Assembly (NCBI RefSeq): GCF_002140915.1
Contig: NZ_NGKU01000001.1
Span: 1,165,645-1,229,644 of the forward strand
Direction of reading: 5' to 3'
DNA: 64,000 nucleotides
DNA from: Candidatus Enterococcus testudinis
Lineage (GTDB): Bacteria; Bacillota; Bacilli; Lactobacillales; Enterococcaceae
The translations under genes were made by a program, and so were the position numbers. Shown in pieces: positions 45,382 to 55,432 of this stretch. Position 1 is the first letter of the stretch. Every line of letters starts with the position of its first letter. Under the pieces are notes generated by a model. That model was not told the origin of the DNA, did not search any database, and was given only the letters and a program-made list of their open reading frames with translations.

Positions 45382-46293
45382 ATGGCAGAAAAAATTCAAT
45401 TAAATAAAAAAGATCGTTTAGCCGTAGCATGGCGCTCTACCTTCATTCAAGGTTCATGGAACTATGAACGTATGCAAAATGGTGGTTGGGCATTCTCAAT
45501 GATTCCAGCAATCAAAAAATTATACAAGACAAAAGAAGACCGTGCCGCTGCGTTAAAACGTCACTTGGAATTCTTTAACACACATCCATATATTGCATCA
45601 CCTATTTTAGGTGTAACATTGGCTTTGGAAGAAGAACGTGCCAATGGTGCGCCCGTTGACGATGTAGCGATCCAAGGGGTAAAAGTGGGTATGATGGGTC
45701 CTTTAGCCGGTGTTGGTGACCCAGTATTCTGGTTTACAGTTCGTCCGATGTTAGGTGCATTAGGTGCTTCTCTTGCTTTAGGCGGAAACATCTTAGGCCC
45801 AATCATCTTCTTCTTGGCATGGAATATCATTCGTTGGGCATTTATGTGGTACACACAAGAATTCGGCTACCGTGCTGGTTCTAAAATCACTGATGACCTT
45901 TCAGGTGGTCTATTGCAAGACGTGACCAAAGGTGCGTCAATCTTAGGGATGTTCGTATTAGGTTCTCTTGTGCAACGCTGGGTATCTGTATCATTTGCGC
46001 CAGTCGTTTCAAGTGTACCGTTAGATGAAGGTGCTTATATCGATTGGGCTAACCTTCCAGCAGGTTCAGAAGGTGTGAAAACAGCGTTTGAACAAGTCGC
46101 TCAAGGTCGTGCATTGTCAGATGTGAAAGTAACAACCTTGCAAAATAACTTGGATCAATTGATTCCTGGTTTGGCTGCATTGTTATTGACACTTCTATGC
46201 ATGTGGTTATTGAAGAAAAAAGTTTCTCCAATCATCATCATCATCGGCTTATTCTTAGTCGGTATTGGTGGACACTTGATCGGATTGTTATAA
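45382..46293 (+). CDS. manN: Mannose-family PTS EIID
   Basis: A 303-residue membrane subunit. The N terminus contains RLAVAWRSTFIQGSWNYERMQ-type sequence (part: RSTFIQGSWNYERMQNGGW), then GVKVGMMGPLAGVGDPVFWF, both diagnostic of ManZ/MptD. It pairs with EIIC to form the channel. AAGGAGGAG precedes ATG 45382. A strong terminator follows. Confidence 0.95.
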   Translation: MAEKIQLNKKDRLAVAWRSTFIQGSWNYERMQNGGWAFSMIPAIKKLYKTKEDRAAALKRHLEFFNTHPYIASPILGVTLALEEERANGAPVDDVAIQGVKVGMMGPLAGVGDPVFWFTVRPMLGALGASLALGGNILGPIIFFLAWNIIRWAFMWYTQEFGYRAGSKITDDLSGGLLQDVTKGASILGMFVLGSLVQRWVSVSFAPVVSSVPLDEGAYIDWANLPAGSEGVKTAFEQVAQGRALSDVKVTTLQNNLDQLIPGLAALLLTLLCMWLLKKKVSPIIIIIGLFLVGIGGHLIGLL

Positions 46294-46306
46294 TCTTTTC
46301 AAAACG

Positions 46307-46336
46307 AAGTGCTTGGGGTGACCCAAGCACTTTTTT
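46307..46336 (+). terminator. Terminator after manN
   Basis: AAGTGCTTGGG (46307-46317) pairs perfectly with CCCAAGCACTT (46322-46332), four-base loop, T-run to 46336. Confidence 0.93.
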
Positions 46337-46403
46337 ACATAGTCGCCAAAATACGTAAAAACACGTATAATATAGCAAAAGACAGAAATGGAGCTTATCA
46401 AAG

Positions 46404-46769
46404 ATGGTACAATCCCTGAATACAAAAGTTGATTTGACTATTGATGCCACCTCGTTTTTAGGTATCAATGAATATGGCAAAATCATGATCGGCGACAATG
46501 CCTTTGAGTTTTATAATGATCGTGATAAACGGAAGTTTGTTCAGATTCCTTGGGAAGATGTGGACTATGTGATCGCATCTGTCATGTTCAAAGGCCGTTG
46601 GATTCCTCGGTATGCGGTAAAAACCAAGAAAAATGGCACCTACACATTTTCATCAAAAGAACCAAAAAAAGTGCTGCGTGCGATTCGTGAATATGTGGAT
46701 CCTGATCATATGGTTCATTCGCTAGGCTTTTTCGATGTACTGAAACGTTCATTTTCACGCAGAAAATAA
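46404..46769 (+). CDS. manO: DUF956 protein ManO
   Basis: A 121-residue protein of the DUF956 family, almost always found behind mannose-family PTS genes. It begins MVQSLNTKVDLTIDATSFLG and has QIPWEDVDYVIASVMFKGRW. A TATAAT box lies at 46366-46371 between the terminator and the gene, so it may have its own promoter. It has been proposed to modulate the PTS; mechanism unknown. Confidence 0.9.
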   Translation: MVQSLNTKVDLTIDATSFLGINEYGKIMIGDNAFEFYNDRDKRKFVQIPWEDVDYVIASVMFKGRWIPRYAVKTKKNGTYTFSSKEPKKVLRAIREYVDPDHMVHSLGFFDVLKRSFSRRK

Positions 46770-46843
46770 CAAGTAAGCATATTTTTTTCCAAAGACGTCT
46801 GCCTGTGTTAGGCTAGAATAAAGTAAACAAAGGAGGCGTTACG

Positions 46844-47083
46844 ATGCATTTTCTATGGACATTGATCGTAGGTGCAATCATTGGTTCAGTAGGTGGCGCG
46901 ATCGCCGGCGAAAAGCGTGGCTGTATTTTTGATATTGTAGCTGGATTGATCGGCGCATCGATTGGTCAAGCATTATTTGGTACGTGGGGCCCACAAGTGG
47001 CTGATATGGCGATCGTACCAGCGATTATTGGTGCAGTCATCTTCGTCGCAGTAGTGACATTTTTCTTCGGGCGAAAAAAATAA
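46844..47083 (+). CDS. GlsB/YeaQ/YmgE-family small membrane protein
   Basis: A 79-residue protein with three hydrophobic helices, IVGAIIGSVGGAIAGEKRG at the start and a Gly-rich middle GLIGASIGQALFG. The family (also called transglycosylase-associated) often sits near gls24 stress genes. AAAGGAGGCGTTACG precedes ATG 46844. It is followed by its own terminator. Role in stress response is by family association only. Confidence 0.8.
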   Translation: MHFLWTLIVGAIIGSVGGAIAGEKRGCIFDIVAGLIGASIGQALFGTWGPQVADMAIVPAIIGAVIFVAVVTFFFGRKK

Positions 47084-47110
47084 AATACGTTGACACGTGT
47101 CAAATTTGGC

Positions 47111-47143
47111 AGCATTTTATCTTTCGGGATAAAATGCTTTTTT
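47111..47143 (+). terminator. Terminator after the GlsB-like gene
   Basis: AGCATTTTATC pairs perfectly with GATAAAATGCT across TTTCGG, followed by TTTTTT. Confidence 0.9.
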
Positions 47144-47201
47144 GTTGTGACTTTTTTGTACTTGGCACGTATAGTAAGTGTAAAAGGGGAGGGGCTTGAA
47201 G

Positions 47202-47708
47202 GTGAAAATGGATTTGTTGGAGAACATGTATCATTTGTATGGGAAAGAATGCTATTTGTATGCGTTCTACTTTACCAAAAATACCATGCAAGCGGAAGAC
47301 TTGGTCAGCCAAGCATACCTCGCGATACTAGACGCCCTTCCTTTTTTACAAGAAGAACAAATCAAGTATTACTTATTCAAAACAATCAAAAATGGGTTTA
47401 TCGATGGCCAGCGTAAGGAAAAGAATCATCAAAAATGGCGCCGTTCAGCATGGCATCATACGAAACAAGATGCATTCAATACCCCGTTGACGCATGTGAT
47501 CAAAGAAGAAGAACGTAGAACATTGTATCGATCGATCGATCGTTTGCCAGAGGATACCCGAGAAGTGATTCTGCTTTTTTATTTTATGGAATTGTCTATC
47601 GATGAGATTGCCAAATATAAAGAATGGACCTATACCCAAACGAAGAATCGCTTGTATCGCGGTCGTTTATTATTAAAGGAGGATATCATACATGAAAGAA
47701 CCATTTGA
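47202..47708 (+). CDS. ECF-type RNA polymerase sigma factor
   Basis: A 168-residue sigma-70 family protein with region 2 (YAFYFTKNTMQAEDLVSQAY) and region 4 (RSIDRLPEDTREVILLFYF, then ELSIDEIAKYKEWTYTQTKNR cannot be quoted whole but shows the helix-turn-helix). There is no region 3, as in ECF factors. The next gene, overlapping by 17 bases, encodes a membrane anti-sigma-like protein. The start is uncertain: TTG 47196, GTG 47202 or ATG 47208; GTG has the best spacing to GGGGAGGGG. Confidence 0.85.
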   Translation: MKMDLLENMYHLYGKECYLYAFYFTKNTMQAEDLVSQAYLAILDALPFLQEEQIKYYLFKTIKNGFIDGQRKEKNHQKWRRSAWHHTKQDAFNTPLTHVIKEEERRTLYRSIDRLPEDTREVILLFYFMELSIDEIAKYKEWTYTQTKNRLYRGRLLLKEDIIHERTI

Positions 47709-48735
47709 TTTTCAAAAAGTGCAGCAACAAGTGAAAAAACAGCAAATGCGTCGGAACATATGGCTGGTATGTATGGCCGCGCTGATGTCATTAATGATTA
47801 TTTGGGGCGCGCCTAAACTTATAGATTCTTTTTTCTATAACCCTAAGAGCGAGAGTCAATTAACTAGCTTAGACAGCTATATTGTCAATCGCCAAATCAA
47901 CAATGAATTAACAACTCAAAATCAGTTTCTCAGTCGATATGAAATTAAGGCCCAAGGATATGGGAATTATACAATCACTGAGATTTACAGAAACCTAGCG
48001 CAAACGCAAACCAATACGAAAACCTATGAAGTCAAGCAAAATCAAATCCAAGAGAATCAACTTTCTCTACCAGAAGTGACAGATTATTTATTTGATCAAC
48101 GGTTTCACGATGCCTCATCTGATATGTTCACTGATAGTGCGTTATACAAAGATTTACTTTTAGAAAAAGTCAAAGGATTACCGAAAAGTACGGAAATCAT
48201 CGCGACGGTCATTTTTGATGAAGACATGACTTTAGATGATTTGGCAGAATGGCAAACGTATCACTTAAGTGAGGGAGAAGTCCTATGGACGGCAGTCCGC
48301 AGCACTGTACCGACGAGTGATCAGGACTATCAGCCATTAGGGTTTGCCAATGCCTATGTTGGCGTCCTGCCTAGTCAAGAAGACTTTGACCAGGCTTTTC
48401 TGGAAAAATACCCTTTTCTTACCCATTTCCATAGCACAGATGCACAACAAGTAGCGTATTCAGAGTCAGCGCAGCAAGCTGCCCATTTTACCTCTATGTT
48501 GCAGTACTTGCAGACGCAAACAGATTTCTTAGCCCTTGAACCAGAATATGGTCGAAAAATCGTATCTTCTGACCAAATCAATGACACGCTGGATTATGTA
48601 GGCAATAATGGCGTTACAACGTATGGGGTCTCTATCCGTACGAATGTAGATGAATTGACTGCGTTACTAAAAACAGGAGAAGATGTTTTAGCCGTTAGAG
48701 TAGTAGAAACAACACTGTTTCATTTATTTCAATGA
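47692..48735 (+). CDS. Membrane anti-sigma factor with extracytoplasmic domain
   Basis: A 347-residue protein with a short cytoplasmic head, one membrane helix at about 22-42 and a large outside domain. The layout and the RRNIWLVCMAALMS region match Sigma_reg_N/Sigma_reg_C proteins, which sequester the ECF factor encoded beside them. AAAGGAGGATATC precedes ATG 47692, inside the sigma gene, so the two are coupled. The signal that releases the sigma factor is unknown; cell-envelope stress is a reasonable guess. Confidence 0.78.
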   Translation: MKEPFDFQKVQQQVKKQQMRRNIWLVCMAALMSLMIIWGAPKLIDSFFYNPKSESQLTSLDSYIVNRQINNELTTQNQFLSRYEIKAQGYGNYTITEIYRNLAQTQTNTKTYEVKQNQIQENQLSLPEVTDYLFDQRFHDASSDMFTDSALYKDLLLEKVKGLPKSTEIIATVIFDEDMTLDDLAEWQTYHLSEGEVLWTAVRSTVPTSDQDYQPLGFANAYVGVLPSQEDFDQAFLEKYPFLTHFHSTDAQQVAYSESAQQAAHFTSMLQYLQTQTDFLALEPEYGRKIVSSDQINDTLDYVGNNGVTTYGVSIRTNVDELTALLKTGEDVLAVRVVETTLFHLFQ

Positions 48736-48864
48736 AGGATAATTAGGTAGCATGCAAGAATACACAAATGAGTTTTTTTTCAGAAAACATTTTCCATTCT
48801 TTCCGCTTTTTCCTGAAGTTTGCTATAATAAACAAGAAGCGTACAAGAAAGGTTGGAATATCAT

Positions 48865-49929
48865 ATGTTAAGAGTTGAAAAATTAAGAGAAGCAATGCGG
48901 AAAGAATCAATCGATGGTTTTTTGATCACTAGTCCATATAACTTGCGTTACTTGACCAATTTTACTGGGACGACCGGTCTAGCAGTGATCACGTTAACGA
49001 AAGCCTTTTTTGTGACAGATTTCCGTTATACGGAACAAGCAGCGGCACAAGCTGTGGGATTTGAGATCGTTAAGAACAGCGGACCGATCTTCGATGAAGT
49101 AGCTGCGATTTGCAAAAATGAAGATATCAATGTACTGGCCTTTGAAGAAAGCTCTGTAAGCTTCTCGGATTATTCTGTTCTTGAAGATTTGATTGATGAG
49201 TCTTCATTGGCACCTATTTCCGGCATGATCGAAAATCTGCGGGAAGTCAAAGATGAAACAGAAATTGCGTTGATCCAGCAAGCCTGTCATATTGCTGATC
49301 AAGGATTTGAACACATTCTAAAAATGGTGCGTCCTGGTATGACAGAAATCGAAGTAGCCAATCAGTTAGATTTCTTTATGCGTTCATTGGGCGCAACGAG
49401 TGTCTCATTTGATACGATCGTTGCTAGTGGATTGCGTTCAGCAATGCCCCATGGTGTAGCCAGTGAAAAAGTCATTGAACAAGGAGACTTGATCACGCTT
49501 GATTTCGGTTGTTACTATCAAGGTTATGTCTCTGATATGACGAGAACCTTTGCTGTTGGTTATCCAGGTGACAAATTAAAAGATATCTACAAAATCGTTC
49601 TAGAAGCGCAAGAGAAAGTTTTGGCTGCAGCTAAACCTGGCATGACAGGTATCGAGTTAGATGCTGTTGCGCGTGATCATATTGCTTCTTACGGATACGG
49701 CGAAGCCTTTGGTCATTCAACTGGCCATGGCATCGGTTTAGAGATCCATGAAGGGCCAAACGTATCCTTTAGAGCGGACAAACCTTTTGTTACAGGCAAT
49801 GTCATCACAGATGAACCAGGTATTTACTTGCCAGGTATTGGTGGTGTCCGGATCGAGGATGACTTGCTGATCACTGAAACAGGCAACAAAGTATTGACCC
49901 ATGCGCCAAAGGAATTGATCATCTTATAA
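48865..49929 (+). CDS. pepP: Xaa-Pro aminopeptidase/dipeptidase, M24 family
   Basis: A 354-residue pita-bread metallopeptidase. YNLRYLTNFTG lies near residue 29, the metal ligands are in LDFGCYYQGYVSDMTR, GHGIGLEIHEGP, and ITDEPGIYLPG with a final Glu in GVRIEDDL. All five ligands appear intact. ATG 48865 follows GAAAGGTTGG; TTG 48853 is the alternative. An extended -10 TGCTATAAT sits at 48821-48829. In Bacillus subtilis this gene is followed by efp, which is absent here. Confidence 0.93.
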   Translation: MLRVEKLREAMRKESIDGFLITSPYNLRYLTNFTGTTGLAVITLTKAFFVTDFRYTEQAAAQAVGFEIVKNSGPIFDEVAAICKNEDINVLAFEESSVSFSDYSVLEDLIDESSLAPISGMIENLREVKDETEIALIQQACHIADQGFEHILKMVRPGMTEIEVANQLDFFMRSLGATSVSFDTIVASGLRSAMPHGVASEKVIEQGDLITLDFGCYYQGYVSDMTRTFAVGYPGDKLKDIYKIVLEAQEKVLAAAKPGMTGIELDAVARDHIASYGYGEAFGHSTGHGIGLEIHEGPNVSFRADKPFVTGNVITDEPGIYLPGIGGVRIEDDLLITETGNKVLTHAPKELIIL

Positions 49930-50128
49930 TCCGACCCTCGTTCAAACAGGAAATTCGTTGAGAAAAGTGGGTTATTATAGATTATCCGCTGAGAAAATGA
50001 TAAACTAAAAACGAGAATAAACCTCTCTGCAAAACGCAGATGACGCGCACATCTCTTTTGTGATTCGAAATGCTGTGCAGCGTGGCGTTGCTCAAGTATG
50101 CAGATGTTCAAAAATGGAGGCAAAACAG

Positions 50129-50554
50129 ATGAATGAAGATAAAAATCTAGTCTTAGACGCTAGTCCTGAGTTAGGTGAAATCGTGATCGCACCTGAAGTC
50201 ATTGAAATCATTATTGGGATCGCAGCGTCAAAAGTAGACGGTGTCTATGGCATGCGTGGCACATTCGCCAACAGTGTAACTGAACTTTTGGGCCGTGCAG
50301 CGCATGGCAAAGGCGTATACTTAACGATCGACGAAACGGGGATCAAAGTTGATTTATACAGCTACATGACTTACGGTGTGTCAGTGCCTAAAGTAGCGAT
50401 GGAGATTCAAGAACGTGTGAAACAACAAGTCCTATTTATGACGGATGTGCAATTGACAGAAGTCAATGTCCATGTTGTTGCAGTTGTGCCAGAAAAAGTA
50501 GAATTACCAGATATCGAAGAATTATTCGGAAACGATGAGGAAGAAAATGAGTAA
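50129..50554 (+). CDS. Asp23/Gls24 family protein, YqhY-like
   Basis: A 141-residue Asp23/Gls24 envelope stress-type protein. It has the EIVIAPEVIEIIIGIAASKV motif at the N terminus and a long helical second half. ATG 50129 follows AATGGAGGC; the upstream frame to 50060 lacks a site. It precedes nusB, as yqhY does in Bacillus. YqhY has been linked to acetyl-CoA carboxylase activity there, but accB and accC are not adjacent here. Confidence 0.9.
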   Translation: MNEDKNLVLDASPELGEIVIAPEVIEIIIGIAASKVDGVYGMRGTFANSVTELLGRAAHGKGVYLTIDETGIKVDLYSYMTYGVSVPKVAMEIQERVKQQVLFMTDVQLTEVNVHVVAVVPEKVELPDIEELFGNDEEENE

Positions 50555-51008
50555 AGAATTATCAAGACATGACATTCGGAAAATGGCGCTACAAGCATTA
50601 TTTCCGTTGGACTTTAATAAAGATTTAACCAAACAAGATGCAATCAGACACGCCATTGAACTAGAACATCATGAATTGGTCGATGAAGAACAAGAACATT
50701 TCGTTCCTAAATATCTAGATCAATTAGTGGTAGGTGTTTGTCATTATAAAGAAGAGCTGGATAAAGTGATCCAAAGCCATTTAAAAGCGGGCTGGAAGAT
50801 CCAACGTCTATCCAAAATGGATGTGACGATCTTACGCATCGCTTTATATGAAATGATCTATGTCGACAATGTACCAAACCGTGTTGCGCTAAACGAAGCA
50901 ATCGAACTTGCCAAAACCTTTAGTGATGACCAATCACGTAAATTTGTGAATGGTATCTTATCAACGGTCAACCAAGAGTTGTCTGCTGAAGACAAAACGG
51001 AAGAATAA
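50547..51008 (+). CDS. nusB: Transcription antitermination factor NusB
   Basis: A 153-residue all-helical protein. SRHDIRKMALQALFPLDF at the start, FVPKYLDQLVVGV, and RLSKMDVTILRIALYEM and PNRVALNEAIELAKTF are diagnostic. It binds BoxA RNA with NusE during rRNA transcription. The ATG at 50547 overlaps the preceding gene by eight bases; the 50535 start is less likely. A terminator follows. Confidence 0.95.
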   Translation: MSKELSRHDIRKMALQALFPLDFNKDLTKQDAIRHAIELEHHELVDEEQEHFVPKYLDQLVVGVCHYKEELDKVIQSHLKAGWKIQRLSKMDVTILRIALYEMIYVDNVPNRVALNEAIELAKTFSDDQSRKFVNGILSTVNQELSAEDKTEE

Positions 51009-51017
51009 GACTGAAGC

Positions 51018-51047
51018 ATCTTGATAGAGATATCAAGATGTTTTTTG
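51018..51047 (+). terminator. Terminator after nusB
   Basis: CATCTTGATA pairs with TATCAAGATG across a four-base loop, then TTTTTT. Confidence 0.9.
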
Positions 51048-51217
51048 CATAGCGAGAACGATCAATTGTTTAGAAACAAAATTATAAAGCAATTACCGAT
51101 GTTTTTCTTTTCAGAAAATGCTATGATAGATACCATAAAGCCTTCAGTGAATCAAGCTGTCGTCTTTCTTTGAAGTAAAATAAAATGGTGGTATATCAGG
51201 TTGGAGGAATTGTCAGA

Positions 51218-52060
51218 ATGGCTACATTGATCAACGGAAAAGAATTAGCAGATAACATGCAAAGTGACTTTACACTAGAAACCGCAGCATTAAAAAAACA
51301 AGGCATTACACCGGGATTGGTGGTATTGCTTGTGGGTGAAGACAAAGCCAGTCAAACTTATGTCAAAAACAAAGAGTTGGCGGCCACAAAAATCGGTATC
51401 CATTCTGAAGTTGCCCGCTATTCTGAAACGATCAGCGAGGAAGAACTACTGTCTGAGATTGAGAAATACAATCAAGATGCTGCATTTCATGGCATCTTAG
51501 TTCAATTGCCTTTACCTAAGCATATCAATGAAGAGAAAGTACTTTTGGCCATCAAACCCGAAAAAGATGTCGATGGCTTTCATCCGATGAACCTTGGTAA
51601 ATTATTTGCCGGTGTTCCTGACCGTATTCCTTGTACGCCTTATGGCATCATGAAAATGTTTTCGGCGTATGATATTTCGCTAGAAGGTAAAAATGCTTTG
51701 GTGATCGGCCGCAGCAATATTGTCGGCAAACCGATGGCCCATTTACTTTTGGCTGAGAACGCAACCGTCACGATCGCCCATTCAAAAACGAAAGATTTGC
51801 CTGCCTTGGCGAAACAAGCGGATATCTTAGTTGTTGCCATCGGCCGCGGCCATTTTGTGACAAAAGAGTTCGTCAAAGAAGGTGCGGTGGTGATCGATGT
51901 CGGCATGAATCGCGACGAACAGGGCAAACTGATTGGGGATGTCAAATTCGATGAAGTCGAACCAATTGCTAGTTATATCACACCAGTTCCCCGTGGTGTG
52001 GGTCCGATGACGATCACGATGCTGATGGCACAGACCATTGAAGCAGCAAAGGAGCAATGA
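51218..52060 (+). CDS. folD: Methylenetetrahydrofolate dehydrogenase/cyclohydrolase
   Basis: A 280-residue bifunctional folate enzyme. The substrate motif contains [10 protein letters not shown], with the catalytic Lys, and [12 protein letters not shown], and NADP binding is in [11 protein letters not shown], then [11 protein letters not shown] near the end. ATG 51218 follows TTGGAGGAATTGTCA. A -10 box TATGAT lies at 51121-51126. It begins the folD-xseA-xseB-ispA-tlyA cluster. Confidence 0.96.
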   Translation: MATLINGKELADNMQSDFTLETAALKKQGITPGLVVLLVGEDKASQTYVKNKELAATKIGIHSEVARYSETISEEELLSEIEKYNQDAAFHGILVQLPLPKHINEEKVLLAIKPEKDVDGFHPMNLGKLFAGVPDRIPCTPYGIMKMFSAYDISLEGKNALVIGRSNIVGKPMAHLLLAENATVTIAHSKTKDLPALAKQADILVVAIGRGHFVTKEFVKEGAVVIDVGMNRDEQGKLIGDVKFDEVEPIASYITPVPRGVGPMTITMLMAQTIEAAKEQ

Positions 52061-52069
52061 GAAGAATAA

Positions 52070-53422
52070 ATGGCACAAGAATATTTAACAGTCACTGCCT
52101 TGACCAAATATTTAAAACGAAAATTTGATGCGGATCCCTATTTAGAACGGGTGTATTTGACTGGGGAAATCTCTAACTTTCGCCGGCGGCCCAACCATCA
52201 ATATTTCAGTTTGAAGGATGATGGGGCCAAACTATCGGTGGTCATGTTCAAAGGTGCCTTTGACAAATTAAAGTTTCAACCCGAAGAAGGCATGAAAGTG
52301 ATGGCTGTCGGCCGAATCACATTGTACGAAGCCAGCGGCAACTATCAAATGATGATCGAACATATGGAACCAGACGGTGTCGGTGCGTTGTATCAGGCCT
52401 ATGAACAATTGAAACAAACACTTTCTGCTGAAGGTTTGTTCACAGCGCCAAAACAGCCACTGCCACGATACCCCAAGCGCATCGCGGTCTTAACAAGTCC
52501 GAGTGGTGCGGTGATCCGAGATATTATCACAACGACCCAAAGACGCTATCCTATCGCGCAAATCGTTTTATTCCCAACCGTGGTCCAAGGCAACAAAGCT
52601 GCAGATGATGTGGTGAGAAATATTGCACGTGTTGAAGCAGATGGTCAGTTTGATACGATGATTATTGGCCGTGGTGGTGGATCAATCGAAGACCTGTGGC
52701 CATTTAATGAAGAACGGGTAGCACGGGCAATATTCGCTGCCAAAACACCAGTCATTTCATCAGTGGGGCATGAAACAGATACAACGATTGCTGATTTGGT
52801 GGCGGATGTTCGCGCAGCAACCCCAACCGCAGCTGCTGAGTTGGCTGTGCCGGTATTAGCTGAAGAAATCTTGCGCATCGAAGAAAAACAAGCCCGCTTG
52901 TCCCAAGCCTTTATGCATCAGATCCAGCGCAAGCAGGAACGCTATCAACGAGCAATCGGCTCGTATGTCTTTAGGCAGCCAGAACGGTTATATGAAGCAC
53001 AATCTATCAAGCTGGATCAATTGCAGCAACGCATGAATCAAGGGCTGCAAGCGATGTTGTTTGAAAAAGACAAACAGGCGCGAAGCGTCATCCACCGTTT
53101 AGAACAGCAGCAATTGCAAAGTCGGATCAAGTCGGCACAACAAGAAGTGACCTACTTATCGCAACGATTGAACAAGAGTATGAAGGATGTATACACGGCG
53201 AAAGAAAATCGCTTGCTGCAAGCTATTCAATCACTTGATTTATTAAGTCCACTAAAAATCATGGGTCGAGGGTATACCTATACGACCAAGGAAGACCAAG
53301 TGGTAAAAACTGCGACAGATGTAGCAATAGGTGATCGCTTGCAGATCCATTATCAAGATGGTTTGGCAGAAGTTGAAGTATTAACGATTGAAGGAGAAGA
53401 ACATGGCAAATCCAACATTTGA
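52070..53422 (+). CDS. xseA: Exodeoxyribonuclease VII large subunit
   Basis: A 450-residue XseA. The N-terminal OB-fold ([16 protein letters not shown], then [17 protein letters not shown]) is followed by the catalytic core with [29 protein letters not shown] and [20 protein letters not shown], and a long coiled coil. It degrades single-stranded DNA with XseB. It starts nine bases after folD and overlaps xseB by 20 bases. Confidence 0.96.
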   Translation: MAQEYLTVTALTKYLKRKFDADPYLERVYLTGEISNFRRRPNHQYFSLKDDGAKLSVVMFKGAFDKLKFQPEEGMKVMAVGRITLYEASGNYQMMIEHMEPDGVGALYQAYEQLKQTLSAEGLFTAPKQPLPRYPKRIAVLTSPSGAVIRDIITTTQRRYPIAQIVLFPTVVQGNKAADDVVRNIARVEADGQFDTMIIGRGGGSIEDLWPFNEERVARAIFAAKTPVISSVGHETDTTIADLVADVRAATPTAAAELAVPVLAEEILRIEEKQARLSQAFMHQIQRKQERYQRAIGSYVFRQPERLYEAQSIKLDQLQQRMNQGLQAMLFEKDKQARSVIHRLEQQQLQSRIKSAQQEVTYLSQRLNKSMKDVYTAKENRLLQAIQSLDLLSPLKIMGRGYTYTTKEDQVVKTATDVAIGDRLQIHYQDGLAEVEVLTIEGEEHGKSNI

Positions 53423-53624
53423 AGAATCATTACAAGAATTAGAACAAATCGTGACTCGGTTAGAGCAGGGGGATGTTCCTTTGGAAGAAGCCCTTACTGC
53501 TTTTCAACAAGGTATGGTTTTGAGCAAACAGTGTAAAGATACCTTGAGCAATGCAGAAAAGGCATTGACCAAAATGATGACTGAGGCGAATGAAGAAGTT
53601 GTTTTTGACGAGGCGGAGCAATGA
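53403..53624 (+). CDS. xseB: Exodeoxyribonuclease VII small subunit
   Basis: A 73-residue XseB with [19 protein letters not shown] and [11 protein letters not shown], the entire family signature. ATG 53403 follows GGAGAAGAAC. It overlaps xseA and also ispA (four bases), so the three are coupled. Confidence 0.95.
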   Translation: MANPTFEESLQELEQIVTRLEQGDVPLEEALTAFQQGMVLSKQCKDTLSNAEKALTKMMTEANEEVVFDEAEQ

Positions 53625-54517
53625 GCAAGTTAGCCCAATTTACCAAAGAACAATCACCTCATATTGAAGATGTTATGGTGCGGTTCATTACCCAGCAGAC
53701 CAGTGATACACGACTGGCAGAGAGTATTTTGTATTCGATCCATGCTGGTGGCAAACGTGTCAGACCTTTATTATTAGTAGCAACAGTTGCAGCTTTTGAC
53801 AAGCCAGTAGATTTACCGGTCTATCAATGTGCAGCAGCTTTAGAGATGGTTCATACGTATTCGCTGATCCATGATGATTTGCCCGCTATGGATGATGACG
53901 ACTTGCGTAGAGGGAAACCAACCAATCATACGGTCTATGGCGAAGCGATGGCCATTTTGGCGGGAGATGGCTTACTGACTGCCGCTTTTCAGCTATTGGC
54001 AATGGCTGAACTCGCAGCCGACCAAAAGATCCTCTTGTTGCAGCAATTGAGTCAAGCAGCCGGTACCAAAGGAATGGTAGCTGGTCAAGCAGCGGATGTC
54101 CAAGGAGAGAACCAAGCGTTGACCTTGGAGGAACTGATGGGAATCCATGCCCGAAAGACGGGAGAGTTGATTCGTTTTGCTGTGGTGGCTGGCGGCGTAT
54201 TGGCCAATCAATCAGAAGCCGTATTGGTTGAATTGGATCAATTTGCCCAGCACATCGGCTTGGCTTTTCAAATTCGAGACGACGTGTTAGATGTAATCAG
54301 TACAACAGAAGAACTTGGGAAAGTCGTCCATCGAGATGACGCGCTAGCCAAAAGCACATATCCAGCTTTATTGGGATTAGAAGGAGCCAAAGCAGCACTA
54401 ACAGACGAATTGACCAAAGCCCGGCAAATTTTGGCCCATTTAAGCACCTATGGTCAGTTTGATGCAACAGTGCTGGCCGCTTTTATTGAAGAATTTGAGG
54501 TTAAAGAAAATCAATGA
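53621..54517 (+). CDS. ispA: Farnesyl diphosphate synthase
   Basis: A 298-residue polyprenyl synthase. The first Asp-rich motif is [17 protein letters not shown] near residue 87 and the second is [16 protein letters not shown] at the N terminus binds isopentenyl diphosphate. It makes the precursor for undecaprenyl phosphate. dxs is absent behind it, as expected for an organism using the mevalonate pathway (inference). ATGA overlaps join it to xseB and tlyA. Confidence 0.95.
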   Translation: MSKLAQFTKEQSPHIEDVMVRFITQQTSDTRLAESILYSIHAGGKRVRPLLLVATVAAFDKPVDLPVYQCAAALEMVHTYSLIHDDLPAMDDDDLRRGKPTNHTVYGEAMAILAGDGLLTAAFQLLAMAELAADQKILLLQQLSQAAGTKGMVAGQAADVQGENQALTLEELMGIHARKTGELIRFAVVAGGVLANQSEAVLVELDQFAQHIGLAFQIRDDVLDVISTTEELGKVVHRDDALAKSTYPALLGLEGAKAALTDELTKARQILAHLSTYGQFDATVLAAFIEEFEVKENQ

Positions 54518-55335
54518 AAAAAGAACGAATAGATGTATTGGCAGTCCAGCAAGGATTGTTTGAAACAAGAGAACAAGCCAAACGTGGCGTGATGGCCGGT
54601 TTGGTCTATAAAGAGAGCAACAATGAACGGTTAGACAAACCCGGAGAGAAGATCGCTGCGGATACCCTGTTACAGATCAAAGGGAAAAAACTACCATATG
54701 TATCAAGGGGCGGGCTGAAGTTGGAAAAAGCCCTCAAAGTCTTTGACCTAAATGTCCAAGACAAGATTTTATTGGACATTGGTGCTTCAACCGGTGGCTT
54801 TACGGATGCAGCTTTGCAAAATGGAGCAGCCAAAAGTTATGCACTGGATGTCGGTTATAATCAACTGGCATGGAAACTGCGGCAAGATGATCGTGTGATC
54901 GTGATGGAAAGGGTCAACTTCCGTTATGCCAAATCGTCAGACTTTCTTGATGGATTGCCAGAAGTGGCCACCATCGATGTTTCTTTTATTTCCTTGAAAC
55001 TGATTTTACCGCCGCTCCATGAAATCTTGGTTGCGGGTGGAGACGTCATGGCATTGATCAAACCGCAATTCGAAGCCGGTAAAGAAGCAGTCGGCAAAAA
55101 CGGCATTGTCCGTGATCCAGCCACACACCAGCGAGTAGTAGAGGAAATCGTGACCTTTGCAGCAGACAATAAGTTTGATGTGCTGGATCTAAGTTTTTCC
55201 CCAATCACAGGTGGCGAAGGCAATATCGAATTTATCGTTCATCTGCGAAAATCAGATACCCTTGGAAAAACGGATGGTATCGATATAGCTCAAGTTGTGG
55301 CTCAAGCCCACGACACATTCCATCATTCAAAATAG
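54514..55335 (+). CDS. TlyA/YqxC-family rRNA 2'-O-methyltransferase
   Basis: A 273-residue protein: an N-terminal S4 RNA-binding domain (KERIDVLAVQQGLFETREQA) and a FtsJ/RrmJ-like methyltransferase domain with LLDIGASTGGFTDAALQ and VGYNQLAWKLR, IDVSFISLKL and ALIKPQFEAGKEA. TlyA methylates 16S and 23S rRNA in some bacteria and is sometimes called a haemolysin; rRNA methylation is the more likely task. It overlaps ispA by four bases and is followed by a terminator. Confidence 0.92.
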   Translation: MKKERIDVLAVQQGLFETREQAKRGVMAGLVYKESNNERLDKPGEKIAADTLLQIKGKKLPYVSRGGLKLEKALKVFDLNVQDKILLDIGASTGGFTDAALQNGAAKSYALDVGYNQLAWKLRQDDRVIVMERVNFRYAKSSDFLDGLPEVATIDVSFISLKLILPPLHEILVAGGDVMALIKPQFEAGKEAVGKNGIVRDPATHQRVVEEIVTFAADNKFDVLDLSFSPITGGEGNIEFIVHLRKSDTLGKTDGIDIAQVVAQAHDTFHHSK

Positions 55336-55345
55336 CCAAAACAAC

Positions 55346-55380
55346 AGAGTCGACATTTAAGGTGTCGGCTCTCTTTCTTT
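55346..55380 (+). terminator. Terminator after tlyA
   Basis: AGAGTCGACA (55346-55355) pairs with TGTCGGCTCT (55363-55372, one G-T) and a T-rich run follows. Confidence 0.8.
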
Positions 55381-55432
55381 CTGAAGCAAAATAGGATAAA
55401 ATTAATAGGAATTCATTCAGGAGGAAGTAAAG

